Source: Orbus sasakiae (lineage in GTDB: Bacteria; Pseudomonadota; Gammaproteobacteria; Enterobacterales; Orbaceae). Taken from it: a DNA stretch of 64,000 nucleotides. Shown one piece after another: positions 25,520 to 34,941 of the stretch. Under the pieces are notes generated by a model. The model searched no databases. It had not been told where the DNA came from and saw only the letters and a list, made by a program, of their open reading frames with translations. The translations under genes were made by a program, and so were the position numbers. Numbering within the stretch: the first letter of the stretch is position 1; each line of letters opens with the position of its first letter. The stretch spans positions 1,054,001 through 1,118,000 of the forward strand of contig NZ_BAABHY010000001.1 in assembly GCF_039542345.1 (NCBI RefSeq). The letters run 5' to 3'.

Positions 25520-27223
25520 TTAATATGACCAGTTCAAATTAAAGCCCAATACGGCACTGTTTGTTTTAAAGCCATCGGGTTTATGTAATGGCATGCCGGC
25601 AAACAGATCGTAGTAAATGCCTAGTTGATTGCCTCGGATGCCAATGGCACTACCGACGAGTCGTTTTCCTAATAAGTAACCTGAATCTGCGCCAGACACT
25701 TCCCCGGCATCAAGCCCTAAGTAAACTTCTTGGTTTAATGGCGCACTCCATGAAAGCTCATTGCGTACAAACCAACCATTATCCGCGCTTAATGTTAACT
25801 CACCATCAAATCCGCGCACAGTCCATCGGCTACCGATTGAGAAACGCTCTGGTGGTGTTAAATCACCACCACGGGTGAATTGACTCTGATAATCAATGTT
25901 ATAGCGAAATTTTTGCTGCGCGATGTCAAATGGGACGGCTAATGAGGCATTTAAGGTCATAATATCACTTAATGCCGTACCTTCACCGGCATACTCTTCT
26001 GGTGCACGATGGGCACCAAACCATCTCACGCCTTTTTTATAACTCGCCCCCAAATCTAAGGTGATATCCCCAAAATAGTGCCGATGATTAATTCCAAGCA
26101 TCCAACTGGTTGTTTTACGTTGTTGTACATCAATTTCGGTATCATCGATAAAGTTATGTGATTGTTTAAGATTGATACCATAACTCAGTGTCGTTTTTTG
26201 TGATTCATTGCGGTGGATAACGCGGCTCATTTGTAAATTGACATTACGACTACGGCCGCTATATTCATAATCAGGTGTTCCAGCAACAATTTGATGATAA
26301 GTATTACTGCTTAATGATGCGTTAAACTGCCAATAACCAAACGGCAATGAGTATGAGAAGAGATAGTTTTTAGAGCCATAATTGCTGTTACCGTCAATAT
26401 CATGTCCGCCTGACACATAAAAACTGTCATTTAATGCTAAAGGATTATCAAGATAAAACGTTAAACCACCTTGGTAGCGACCGGTATCTTTCGTCCCGGA
26501 ATCATCTAATGACATAGCAATACGCCAATATTTAGATTGACTGCGGGTTATCATAATGTCACTTTCCCCAGGATGATCACCCGGAATAAGCTGCATTTGT
26601 GCACTCGTGGTGGGTAAACGCTGCATATTCTCAAGCCCTTGTTCAATATCACGCAAGTTTAAGATTTTCCCTTTTTGTACGGGCATCGAACTGTTTAAAT
26701 TAGCATGAGTATCACTCTCAGGTGAGTAATAAATATCGCGAACTAACCCTTTTACGAGCAGTAATTGTAACGTCCCATTTGTTAAGTCTTGTTCAGGGGC
26801 AACAACCCGAGTTGTGATATAGCCGTAACGAATAATACGGTTTTGCAGTTCACTCATCAGTAAATTAATCCCTTCACCACCAAGGCATTGGCCTTCGGCT
26901 TGTTTGGCAAGTGGCCACAAAGGCATAATATAAGGTAACGCATCGCGCTCAAGCAATTCCACCTGATCGATTTGAAAACATAAGCTCTCTTGCGGAAAAT
27001 GAAGCGTTTGATTGCTTTCTAATGGTGGCAGTAAACGAACATCTGGCGCTTGTGGTGATAAGGTCTCCTCAATCGCTTTTTGGCGCTCTTGCTGATAAAT
27101 AAGTTGCTGATTACTGATATTTTTATCCTGAGGTGTTACCTCTGGTGCAGCAAAACCTTGTACAGACACTGTGCAACCTAGCATTGCAGTTAATAGCTTA
27201 TTTTTTGTTATTATATTTCTCAC
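25520..27223 (-). CDS. cdiB: CdiB outer-membrane two-partner secretion transporter
   Basis: 567 residues, the usual TpsB length. A signal peptide ends about residue 25 (VSVQGFA-A). It is followed by an N-terminal Gln-rich helix, a POTRA-type region (LCFQIDQVELLERDALPYIM, then NRIIRYGYITTRVVAPEQDL and LLLVKGLVRDI) and the 16-stranded barrel. The barrel has the conserved loop-6 motif WTVRGFDGE, and the protein ends in aromatic NLNWSY, as outer-membrane proteins do. It recognises the TPS domain of CdiA in the periplasm and exports it. It lies 83 bases upstream of cdiA, in the standard cdiBAI order. Confidence 0.95.
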   Translation of the reverse strand: MRNIITKNKLLTAMLGCTVSVQGFAAPEVTPQDKNISNQQLIYQQERQKAIEETLSPQAPDVRLLPPLESNQTLHFPQESLCFQIDQVELLERDALPYIMPLWPLAKQAEGQCLGGEGINLLMSELQNRIIRYGYITTRVVAPEQDLTNGTLQLLLVKGLVRDIYYSPESDTHANLNSSMPVQKGKILNLRDIEQGLENMQRLPTTSAQMQLIPGDHPGESDIMITRSQSKYWRIAMSLDDSGTKDTGRYQGGLTFYLDNPLALNDSFYVSGGHDIDGNSNYGSKNYLFSYSLPFGYWQFNASLSSNTYHQIVAGTPDYEYSGRSRNVNLQMSRVIHRNESQKTTLSYGINLKQSHNFIDDTEIDVQQRKTTSWMLGINHRHYFGDITLDLGASYKKGVRWFGAHRAPEEYAGEGTALSDIMTLNASLAVPFDIAQQKFRYNIDYQSQFTRGGDLTPPERFSIGSRWTVRGFDGELTLSADNGWFVRNELSWSAPLNQEVYLGLDAGEVSGADSGYLLGKRLVGSAIGIRGNQLGIYYDLFAGMPLHKPDGFKTNSAVLGFNLNWSY

Positions 27224-27419
27224 TGATTCTTAACCATTTCTTTACAAACTTGCGCAGTATGCTAAACCGCTCGTTAACAATTGTCTAGCAAAAATTACAA
27301 TTTTGACAGAATTCACAACCTATTGATTAATAATGAATTTAATTCACCACAAATAGTAAGATTAAGATTTTTAAAGAAAAAATTAATGGCAGAAATAAAA
27401 CAGATAGGATATTTTGATA

Positions 27420-27447
27420 TTAACGGGTTAATGATAAAACCCGTTAA
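27420..27447. terminator. Hairpin between cdiB and proC
   Basis: TTAACGGGTT and AACCCGTTAA around a short AT loop, just after the proC stop on the minus strand. There is no strong T-run; it probably closes proC transcription before the cdiB promoter region. Confidence 0.55.
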
Positions 27448-27460
27448 TTTTATGATGTGG

Positions 27461-28273
27461 CTATTTTTCACCGCTAAGCATTTTTGAACGATTGATGCAG
27501 GCTTCAACCGCATCAATGACAGCGGCTCTAAATGCTTTTTCCTCAAGCACTTGCACACCATCGATGGTTGTCCCGCCTGGTGAACAGACCATATCTTTAA
27601 GCTCACCAGGATGTTTACCTGTATCTAACATGAGTTTTGCCGAACCTAATACCGTTTGCGCTGCAAATTTGTAGGCTTGTTTGCGTGACATGCCGCCTTT
27701 TACGGCACCATCCGCTAAGGCTTCAATAAACATAAACACAAAGGCAGGTGCACTGCCACCGACCCCGGTTGCTGAATGGACTTGATACTCAGGTAAAACT
27801 TCGGTTAAACCGACACAGTTGAGCAATGCCCTAACTGTTAACAGTTCCTCGGCTGAGACTTCTGTATTAGGCGTAATTGAACACATGGCCGAATTAACTA
27901 ACGCCGGTGTATTTGGCATTACACGGACAATTTTTTGATCATAACCAATAACCGCTTCGATCGCTTTAATGGTAATACCCGCTGCGATGGAAACCACAAC
28001 CGTCGATTTTTTAAGTTCTTTTTGTATCTCAGTAAGAATCTCACTCATATTATTGGGTTTTACTGCAATAAATACGATATCAGATTCTTTAGCAACGTCT
28101 TTTGCTGTTTCAAGGACGTTGATGCTATATTGTTGTTTTAATGCATCCGTTGCTTCAGGATTAATATCGTAAACATAAAATTGTTCAGCTGTTACTGTTT
28201 GACTCGCTAAAATGCCTTGCAAGATTGCACTGCCCATGTTTCCTAATCCAATAAATCCAATACGTTGTTCCAC
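27461..28273 (-). CDS. proC: Pyrroline-5-carboxylate reductase
   Basis: Catalyses the last step of proline synthesis, NAD(P)H-dependent reduction of pyrroline-5-carboxylate in the cytosol. 270 residues, usual length 269-275. N-terminal Rossmann motif GFIGLGNMGSAILQG, then VFIAVKPNNM, RVMPNTPALV and the C-terminal dimerisation domain with SGSAPAFV-like GVGGSAPAFVFMFIEALADG and HPGELKDMVCSPGGTTI. Monocistronic; ATG 28273. No oddities. Confidence 0.97.
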   Translation of the reverse strand: MEQRIGFIGLGNMGSAILQGILASQTVTAEQFYVYDINPEATDALKQQYSINVLETAKDVAKESDIVFIAVKPNNMSEILTEIQKELKKSTVVVSIAAGITIKAIEAVIGYDQKIVRVMPNTPALVNSAMCSITPNTEVSAEELLTVRALLNCVGLTEVLPEYQVHSATGVGGSAPAFVFMFIEALADGAVKGGMSRKQAYKFAAQTVLGSAKLMLDTGKHPGELKDMVCSPGGTTIDGVQVLEEKAFRAAVIDAVEACINRSKMLSGEK

Positions 28274-28482
28274 TGAGGTTCACCTTTAATGATTAAACAA
28301 ATTGAAGTACAAAAGTTATATAATGATTTAATTAAAATAGCAAAATATATTTTAAATCGCTAGCTTATTAAGCAATATTGCATGAGTTTGCGGATTTGCT
28401 AAACAATCAATTTTAGCTTAATGCCTATCATTACATTTTTACACTATAATTACCCATTACAACCATTTTTTAACGAAAACTA

Positions 28483-29187
28483 TTATAACGAAGATGCATT
28501 TATGCCTAAATAGCTGGCGATTTGCGTTTCCTTAACTAATTGAGCATAATCCCCATCAAAGGCAATTTCGCCACTGACAACCACCAAACAACGACAATTA
28601 TTTTTATTAATATCTTCTAATTGATGCGTCACCATTAGAACAGTTAACTGATACTCTTGTTGAATTTCATATAAAAGTTCAAACATCTCTTTTTTTAATT
28701 TTGGGTCTAGTGATGAAAACGGTTCGTCTAACAACAAAATCGGACGATGTTGTAATAGACATCGACCAATTGCAACACGCTGTTTTTGCCCACCAGATAA
28801 CTGACTTGGATAAACTGACAAATAGGTGTCAAGACCGATTCGACTGGCAATACGCAATAATTGTTCGCGTTGTTGTGGCGATAATTTTAATGTGGGAGAT
28901 AACCCCAATGCCAAGTTTTGTTCAACCGTAAGATGATTAAATAAATTATTATCTTGAAACAGCATTGATACCGGTCTTTTACTGGCAGGTACCTCTGTGA
29001 CATCTTGATTATTGAGTAGGATTTGCCCTGAGTTTGGTTGAATAAACCCAGCAATGAGGCTAAGCAAAGTGCTTTTACCTGCCCCACTTGGCCCTAAAAT
29101 AGTGATCGTTTCACCTTTATTGGCATTAAAATTAAAGACCATCTGTTGTTGACCATAAAGATAGATGACGTGCTTAAGTTTGATCAT
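28483..29187 (-). CDS. thiQ: Thiamine ABC transporter, ATP-binding protein
   Basis: 234 residues with a complete ABC ATPase set: Walker A (LGPSGAGKST), Q-loop (MLFQDNNLF), signature LSGGQKQRVAIGR, Walker B (ILLLDEPFSSLD) and the switch histidine in MVTHQ. It overlaps thiP by four bases and is the last gene of thiBPQ. It drives import of thiamine and thiamine phosphates. Regulated by the TPP riboswitch upstream of thiB. Confidence 0.95.
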   Translation of the reverse strand: MIKLKHVIYLYGQQQMVFNFNANKGETITILGPSGAGKSTLLSLIAGFIQPNSGQILLNNQDVTEVPASKRPVSMLFQDNNLFNHLTVEQNLALGLSPTLKLSPQQREQLLRIASRIGLDTYLSVYPSQLSGGQKQRVAIGRCLLQHRPILLLDEPFSSLDPKLKKEMFELLYEIQQEYQLTVLMVTHQLEDINKNNCRCLVVVSGEIAFDGDYAQLVKETQIASYLGINASSL

Positions 29188-30764
29188 GGTTTTTTATACT
29201 CAAAAAATGTCATAAATAGAAAACTGATTACTAAGAGTAGCATGGCGACAAACGACGCTTCATCATAGCGATAATGCGCAATCAATTCATAAAGATACAA
29301 AGGGAGTGTCATAAAATCTTGTCCACCAAATAAAGCGACAATACCAAAATCACCCATAGACATGATACAGGCCAATGCAAAGCAATATAAAAATAAGCGT
29401 TTTAACCCCAAAAACTCAATACGATAGAAATAATTTAGACCCTGAACATTCAATGATTGACTTAAAAAATAGTATTGTTTTGTCAGTTCCGAAAGCGGCA
29501 ACGCTAATTGCTTTAATATAAACGGTAAGGCAAGCAAACTGTTACTGATAACCACCAATATAAAAATAAAGCCCGGTATATCAGTAAAACGGAAAAATAA
29601 AATAAAGAGTCCTGCAGACAATACCATAGAGGGGATCGCTAAAATTAATGATCCTAAAAGCATCAATCCTTCACTTGCCTTTAGGTTACCTATTAACTGT
29701 AAGCGGCTATTCGTCCATAATAACCCCATCGCCATTATCATAGCTAAACTTGCGGAACTTATTGCAATGCTTACCGAGGTTAGCAATGCTTGGACTAAAC
29801 TAGCGGTCATAAATTGCGGCGAAAATAAGGAAATACCATCGATAACCAGTGCCAACAGTGGCATGAAAACAAATAACATACTACTAATGATACAACTGTA
29901 ACTCAGCCATTGCTGTAATCGTGTTGACTTCACAATATAGGGTTGAATATTGCTCATCTGTTTGGGCGATTGTTTTGGCTCTAACCGTTTTAACACGATC
30001 ATAAACCCTAAACAAAAGAGTAGTTGAATGCCCGATAAGATGACGGCTTGATACAGTTCAAAGTCACGTATTGCTTGATATATGGCAACTTCTATTGTGG
30101 TATATTTAGGCCCCCCACTGAGCGCTAACACCGTTGCAAAACTCGAAAAACACAGCATAAAAATTAATCCACCAAGCGGCAGGAGCTGTTTGAGTAAAAG
30201 CGGTAATTCAAGATGTCGAAACGTTTGCCAATAACTCAAACCTAATTGCTCTGCTAACTGTTTTTGTTCATTTGGGATAAGTTGTAATGACTGATAGCAG
30301 TAACGCGTTGCAAAGGGGAAATTCAAGAAAACGTGAGCAATTAAAATACCATTTAATCCATATATTGACCCAGTATAATTAAAGCCTAAACCATCACATA
30401 GTCGGGCAAGCCATCCCTGATTACCATAAACACTTAATATCCCCATCACAACCACTAATGAAGGGAGAACAAAGGTAATAGAAAGAATGCGAATAAATGC
30501 AGTCTTACCCAAAAAACGATTTTGATAAAGTGATTTAGCTAATAACACAGCGCACCCAACGGAGATAATCGTTGATAATGTAGCTTGTATGAAAGTAAAC
30601 GATAATACTCGCCATAAATAGCGGTCAAAATAGAAGCTTTCGTCGCTATTTTGAAATGCAAATAACCACAGTGCAGTTAATGCACTAAAAACAATCGTTG
30701 TTATCACTATTACAACGATTGTTCCTGGTATAAACGTCACTATTGACTGACGATGTCTTGCCAT
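29184..30764 (-). CDS. thiP: Thiamine ABC transporter, permease
   Basis: 526 residues, a fused double-length permease with about 12 membrane helices and two EAA-type loops (EQLGLSYWQTFRHLELPLLL in the first half; a degenerate one in the second), as in E. coli ThiP. It overlaps thiB by 25 bases at its start and thiQ by four at its end, so the three genes are coupled. Confidence 0.94.
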   Translation of the reverse strand: MARHRQSIVTFIPGTIVVIVITTIVFSALTALWLFAFQNSDESFYFDRYLWRVLSFTFIQATLSTIISVGCAVLLAKSLYQNRFLGKTAFIRILSITFVLPSLVVVMGILSVYGNQGWLARLCDGLGFNYTGSIYGLNGILIAHVFLNFPFATRYCYQSLQLIPNEQKQLAEQLGLSYWQTFRHLELPLLLKQLLPLGGLIFMLCFSSFATVLALSGGPKYTTIEVAIYQAIRDFELYQAVILSGIQLLFCLGFMIVLKRLEPKQSPKQMSNIQPYIVKSTRLQQWLSYSCIISSMLFVFMPLLALVIDGISLFSPQFMTASLVQALLTSVSIAISSASLAMIMAMGLLWTNSRLQLIGNLKASEGLMLLGSLILAIPSMVLSAGLFILFFRFTDIPGFIFILVVISNSLLALPFILKQLALPLSELTKQYYFLSQSLNVQGLNYFYRIEFLGLKRLFLYCFALACIMSMGDFGIVALFGGQDFMTLPLYLYELIAHYRYDEASFVAMLLLVISFLFMTFFEYKKP

Positions 30765-31720
30765 TGTTTAATCCAGTGTTTTTGATTATTCGTCACATCA
30801 TCTGCCGTAAACGACAATGATTGATTGACCGTGTTAATCTCGTGATATGCCGCAGGTAATTCAATATTTATCGCTGGATACATAATATTTTTATCAACAA
30901 ACACTGCTTGTGTTTTTGGTGTTAATAAAAAGGCCATAAACTGGTTAGCTAAGTCATATTGTTTTGTATATTTGGTGATTGCAGCCACTTCAACTTGGTT
31001 ATAATGACCCTCGTCAAAAATAGCCGCTTGGTAACGATGTTCATTATCATTAATAATATGGTAAACAGGCGAAGTACTGTAGCTTAAAACAAAATCAGCC
31101 TCACCTTTTAAAAATAGCCCGTAAGATTCGCCCCATCCTTTTGTTACAGTTAACGTATGTTGGGCAAGTTGCTGCCAAGCTTGAGGCGTCTGTGTTCCAT
31201 AAACATAATTCATCCAGAGTAATAACCCTAATCCCGGTGTACTTGTTCGAGGATCTTGATACACAATTTTCCAACCGTTTTGATTATTAATCAGTTGTTC
31301 AAAACTTTTTGGAGGATTGGCTATCTTTTCTTTATCATAAATAAACGCAAAATAACCATAGTCATAAGGAACAAAATCATTGTCCCACCAATCAACCGCT
31401 AAATTTTGAGGTTTTGCTATATGATGTGGTTGCACCAAATTAGCCTGTTTTGCGGTACTGGTTAGGTTAGTATCAAGTCCAATGATAACATCTGCTTTAG
31501 TGCGACTTCCTTCTAAGCGAAGTCGATTCAAAATAGTGACGCCATCACCGATACTGATAATATTGACCACACAATAACATTGAGCTTCAAAATCAGCTTT
31601 GAGTGTTTTGGCTGGACCAAACGAGCTGTAACTGTAAACCGTTAATGTCGGTTTATCATTTGCTTTCGCTGTGGTGATGATAAAAAGTAATGATATAAGC
31701 ACAGAAATAAAACGAAACAT
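30740..31720 (-). CDS. thiB: Thiamine-binding periplasmic protein
   Basis: 326 residues, signal peptide cleaved after about TTAKA. The mature part follows ThiB/TbpA: LTVYSYSSFGPAKTLKADFE, GDGVTILNRLRLEG, ADVIIGLDTN, PYDYGYFAFIYDKEK and the ADFVLSYSTSPVYH segment. Captures thiamine, thiamine phosphate and TPP for ThiPQ. First gene after the TPP riboswitch. Confidence 0.95.
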   Translation of the reverse strand: MFRFISVLISLLFIITTAKANDKPTLTVYSYSSFGPAKTLKADFEAQCYCVVNIISIGDGVTILNRLRLEGSRTKADVIIGLDTNLTSTAKQANLVQPHHIAKPQNLAVDWWDNDFVPYDYGYFAFIYDKEKIANPPKSFEQLINNQNGWKIVYQDPRTSTPGLGLLLWMNYVYGTQTPQAWQQLAQHTLTVTKGWGESYGLFLKGEADFVLSYSTSPVYHIINDNEHRYQAAIFDEGHYNQVEVAAITKYTKQYDLANQFMAFLLTPKTQAVFVDKNIMYPAINIELPAAYHEINTVNQSLSFTADDVTNNQKHWIKQWQDIVSQ

Positions 31721-31800
31721 TTTGCCTCCAGATTAAGAAATTTCAATATGGGCAAAAGGTTTGAGTCAATAAAGATGGTGATGATCCCCCTTAGACATAC

Positions 31801-31913
31801 TCAATCCCTCCGCCGGTATTAGCCGGTTCAGGTTCGACGGGTCATGCTTTTATGATCTTGATAAACAGCAACTCTCAGCTTAGGCGATCGCCTGTATGCT
31901 CCCCGTTGAGAAC
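31801..31913 (-). promoter_or_regulatory. TPP riboswitch (thi box) of thiBPQ
   Basis: On the minus strand the conserved elements appear in order: GGGGAGC, a CTGAGAG block, then GACCCGTCGAACCTGA, then the CCGG-TAATACCGGCGGAGGGA end. These are the pyrimidine- and pyrophosphate-sensing helices of the TPP riboswitch. It lies 80 bases before thiB, so binding of TPP should shut off thiBPQ expression. A variable P3 extension (about 31842-31870) is also present. Confidence 0.95.
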
Positions 31914-31919
31914 AGATTT

Positions 31920-31947
31920 ATTCTAGCTGATAATAAAACAAAGTAAA
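31920..31947 (-). promoter_or_regulatory. Probable sigma-70 promoter of the thi operon
   Basis: On the minus strand TTTACT, 16 bases, TAGAAT, ending a few bases before the riboswitch start. Position and match are good; not tested. Confidence 0.55.
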
Positions 31948-31965
31948 CCTAATTACATTGTAAGA

Positions 31966-31994
31966 ATGACAATCTTGCGCTTTACAGGTATGAT
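31966..31994 (+). promoter_or_regulatory. Probable argS promoter
   Basis: ATGACA, 17 bases, TATGAT, with the -10 about 38 bases before the argS GTG. Divergent from the thi promoter, sharing a 70-base intergenic space. Confidence 0.55.
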
Positions 31995-32031
31995 ATGCGC
32001 CAATATTTTAGCAATGTTTTAGGTAAATTCA

Positions 32032-33768
32032 GTGAATATTCAAATTTTATTAGCAGACAAAATTAAACAAGCTATGTTAGCCGTTGGTGCTCCAGAGGAT
32101 TGTGATGCATTAGTCAAACAATCCGCTAAAGTCCAGTTTGGTGATTACCAAGCTAACGGTATTATGGCGGCTGCCAAAAAAATGGGATTGAACCCACGTC
32201 AGTTAGCTGAAAATGTTATACAGCACTTAACGCTTGATGATTATATTGAGAAAGTTGAAATTGCAGGCCCTGGTTTTATTAATCTTTTTCTAAAAGCACA
32301 ATGGCTTGCAACTCAAAATGAGCTCGCCTTGCAACATGAAAAACTTAATTTAACCTTAGCAACCCAAATACAAAATGTGGTAATTGATTATTCGGCTCCT
32401 AACGTAGCAAAAGAGATGCATGTTGGTCACTTGCGTTCAACTATTATTGGTGATGCGAGTGTACGTGTATTAGAATTTTTAGGTCACCATGTTATTCGTG
32501 CTAACCATGTCGGGGATTGGGGAACTCAATTTGGCATGTTAATCGCCTATCTTGAAAAGATGCAAAATGAAAATGCCAATGACATGGCGCTTGCTGATTT
32601 AGAAGCGTTCTACCGTGCAGCTAAACAGCATTATGATGACGATGCGATTTTTGCTGAAAAGGCCCGTGGTTATGTGGTTAAATTACAAGGTGGTGATGAA
32701 TATTGCCGCACCATGTGGCGTAAACTTGTTGATATCACGATGTCGCAAAATATTGCAACATACAAACGCTTAAATGTGACATTGTCACTTGAAGATACCA
32801 TGGGTGAAAGCATTTATAATGCGATGTTGCCACAAATTGTTGCCGATCTAAAAGCAAAAGGGATTGCCGTTGAAAGTGATGGTGCTTTAGTGGTCTTTTT
32901 AGATGAATATAAAAATAAAGAAGGCGAACCAATGGGCGTGATTATTCAAAAACGCGACGGTGGCTACTTATATGCAACAACCGATATTGCAAGTGTAAAA
33001 TATCGCTATGAACAATTACATGCAGATCGTATTTTATATTATACCGATTCAAGACAGCACCAACATTTAGAGCAAGTTTGGCTAATTGCCCACAAAGCAA
33101 ACTATATACCACAAAGCCTACAACTAGAGCATCATATGTTTGGTATGATGCTAGGTAAAGATGGTAAACCATTTAAAACACGTTCAGGTGATACCGTTAA
33201 ATTAAATGATTTATTAGACGAGGCAACTGAACGCGCAACGAATTTAATTAAAGCGAAAAATCCATCACTTTCCGCACAAGAGCTTGCTGATGTAGTCGAT
33301 GCTGTTGCAATTGGAGCAGTTAAATACGCAGATTTATCCAAAAACCGTTCGACCGATTATGTGTTTGATTGGGATAATATGCTATCGTTTGAAGGGAATA
33401 CGGCACCTTATTTACAATATGCTTACACGCGTGTTTTATCAGTGTTTAGAAAGGCTGAACTGAGTATTGACCAAGCATTAAGTGGTCATATTACAATTGA
33501 GCATGAAAAAGAACGTGCTTTAGCCTTACGCTTATGCCAATTTGATGAAACGATCACAACGGTTGCGAGTGACGGATTGCCACATGTTTTATGTAATTAC
33601 TTATATGATATAGCAACGCTATTTTCGAGTTTCTATGAACATTGCCCAATTTTAAGTGCTGAAAACGAACCGCAAAAACTGAGTCGTTTAAAACTTGCCG
33701 CATTAACTGCCCGAACACTTCAAACCGGTTTGGATATGCTAGGCATTAAAACGGTCGAAAAAATGTAA
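32032..33768 (+). CDS. argS: Arginyl-tRNA synthetase
   Basis: Class I synthetase charging tRNA-Arg. 578 residues against 577 in E. coli, collinear throughout: N-terminal Add1 domain (VQFGDYQANGIMAAAKKMG), HIGH-type motif in APNVAKEMHVGHLRSTIIGD, KMSKS-equivalent region GKPFKTRSGDTVKL, and the C-terminal DALR helical domain (SFYEHCPILSAENEPQKLSR). GTG start, as in E. coli, fixed by similarity from MNIQ onward. Confidence 0.98.
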   Translation: MNIQILLADKIKQAMLAVGAPEDCDALVKQSAKVQFGDYQANGIMAAAKKMGLNPRQLAENVIQHLTLDDYIEKVEIAGPGFINLFLKAQWLATQNELALQHEKLNLTLATQIQNVVIDYSAPNVAKEMHVGHLRSTIIGDASVRVLEFLGHHVIRANHVGDWGTQFGMLIAYLEKMQNENANDMALADLEAFYRAAKQHYDDDAIFAEKARGYVVKLQGGDEYCRTMWRKLVDITMSQNIATYKRLNVTLSLEDTMGESIYNAMLPQIVADLKAKGIAVESDGALVVFLDEYKNKEGEPMGVIIQKRDGGYLYATTDIASVKYRYEQLHADRILYYTDSRQHQHLEQVWLIAHKANYIPQSLQLEHHMFGMMLGKDGKPFKTRSGDTVKLNDLLDEATERATNLIKAKNPSLSAQELADVVDAVAIGAVKYADLSKNRSTDYVFDWDNMLSFEGNTAPYLQYAYTRVLSVFRKAELSIDQALSGHITIEHEKERALALRLCQFDETITTVASDGLPHVLCNYLYDIATLFSSFYEHCPILSAENEPQKLSRLKLAALTARTLQTGLDMLGIKTVEKM

Positions 33769-33792
33769 GACATAACATGTTGGATTTTGAGT

Positions 33793-33821
33793 AAAGGGCT
33801 AACTAAAGCCCTTTATTTTTT
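33793..33821 (+). terminator. argS terminator
   Basis: AAAGGGCT, AACTAA loop, AGCCCTTT, then ATTTTTTAT. Strong intrinsic terminator; the A-run on the other side could also serve the convergent SMR gene. Confidence 0.9.
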
Positions 33822-33835
33822 ATGATAATTTAAAT

Positions 33836-34168
33836 TTAGTGCCCTGCTACTTTCGAAAATACATTAATAACGACCACGCCAGCCATAATTAATCCCATCC
33901 CAATTAAAGCCGCTAAATCTAAACTTTGCTTGAAAAAAAACCACGCAATTAAACTGACTAGCACAATCCCGATGCCGGACCAAATGGCATATGCAATGCC
34001 CACATGCATGGTTTTTAAGGTAAGTGAAAGTAAATAGAATGACGCACTATAACCAACAATAGTAATAATGGTAAAACCTAACTGCGTAAAACCATTTGAT
34101 AACTTTAATGATGAGGTAGCAATCACCTCACAAATAATTGCTAAAAAAAGAAATAAATAAGCATTCAT
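33836..34168 (-). CDS. SMR-family small multidrug exporter, EmrE-like
   Basis: 110 residues, four membrane helices. The essential glutamate is in helix 1 (IICEVIATSSLKLSNGF). Helix 3 has GIAYAIWSGIGIVLVSLIAW, and the end GLIMAGVVVINVFSK matches EmrE. Proton-coupled export of small cationic compounds. The IWSGIG signature favours the EmrE/QacE branch over SugE. It follows the two-component genes in the same direction (83-base gap) and may be read from their transcript. Confidence 0.9.
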   Translation of the reverse strand: MNAYLFLFLAIICEVIATSSLKLSNGFTQLGFTIITIVGYSASFYLLSLTLKTMHVGIAYAIWSGIGIVLVSLIAWFFFKQSLDLAALIGMGLIMAGVVVINVFSKVAGH

Positions 34169-34251
34169 CTTAATATCAACAGCTTGCTAAACAAGTAGCA
34201 AGCATACTATGTCAATGGTAAAAATCAAGTGACATTCTTTTAATGACGCCA

Positions 34252-34935
34252 CTAACTGTAACGATAGCCTGCGCCATGCACGGTCTTAATCATTGCTGGT
34301 TCGGTTGGATCCCATTCAATGGCTTTACGTAATTTCGAGATGTGTTGATCCAAGGTTCGACTATTAGGTAGGTAATCATATCCCCAAGCATAATCAAATA
34401 GCATATCACGTGTTACCACTTGGTTTTTATGTTGATAAAAGCAGCTGATGATTTTGATTTCTCGTAGTGTTAATTCGATTTCAACATCCGCCCTTTTGGC
34501 TTTTAACTCTTTGGGATAAATGATTAAGTCACCAAAGGCAAAAGAATTATCATCTATTGGACTGCGTTGATTGTGTAGGCAACGTTTAGCTATGGCTTTA
34601 ATTCTAGCTCTTAGCTCGTGAATACCAAAGGGTTTTGTCATATAATCGTCGGCACCAAGTTCAAGGCCAACCACGCGATCAATTTCTTCATCTTTTGCCG
34701 ATAAAAAGAGGATGGGAATCTGTTCATTTTGTTTACGTATTTCACGACATACGCTATATCCATCTTGCATTGGCATCATAATATCAAGAATGACAAAATC
34801 AGGGGAAAACTGTTTAAACTGTTCAATAGCATGCTGGCCATTTTCAGCTTCAATCACGTCATAACCTTCATGGCTTAATACATCGACTAAACCCCGTCTG
34901 ATATTATAATCATCTTCTGCAATTAAAATTTTCAT
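34252..34935 (-). CDS. OmpR-family response regulator
   Basis: 227 residues. Receiver domain with acidic pocket (ILIAEDDYN), phosphoacceptor Asp in FVILDIMMPMQDG, Thr/Ser in ILFLSAKDEE and Lys in DDYMTKPFG. C-terminal winged helix with LTLREIKIISCFYQHKNQVV, MLFDYAWGYDYLPNSRTLDQ and KTVHGAGYRYS. Six bases after the histidine kinase, same strand: a cognate pair. Target genes unknown; the VWA-protein gene just upstream is a candidate. Confidence 0.93.
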   Translation of the reverse strand: MKILIAEDDYNIRRGLVDVLSHEGYDVIEAENGQHAIEQFKQFSPDFVILDIMMPMQDGYSVCREIRKQNEQIPILFLSAKDEEIDRVVGLELGADDYMTKPFGIHELRARIKAIAKRCLHNQRSPIDDNSFAFGDLIIYPKELKAKRADVEIELTLREIKIISCFYQHKNQVVTRDMLFDYAWGYDYLPNSRTLDQHISKLRKAIEWDPTEPAMIKTVHGAGYRYS

Positions 34936-34941
34936 TTTATA

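Noticed and set aside
4241..27223. Prophage or transposon as carrier of the CDI island
   Set aside because: No transposase, integrase, phage structural gene or terminal repeats are visible; borders look recombinational.
27281..27487. 68-codon plus-strand frame between cdiB and proC
   Set aside because: It spans the hairpin and the end of proC, has no similarity, and is probably chance in AT-rich DNA.
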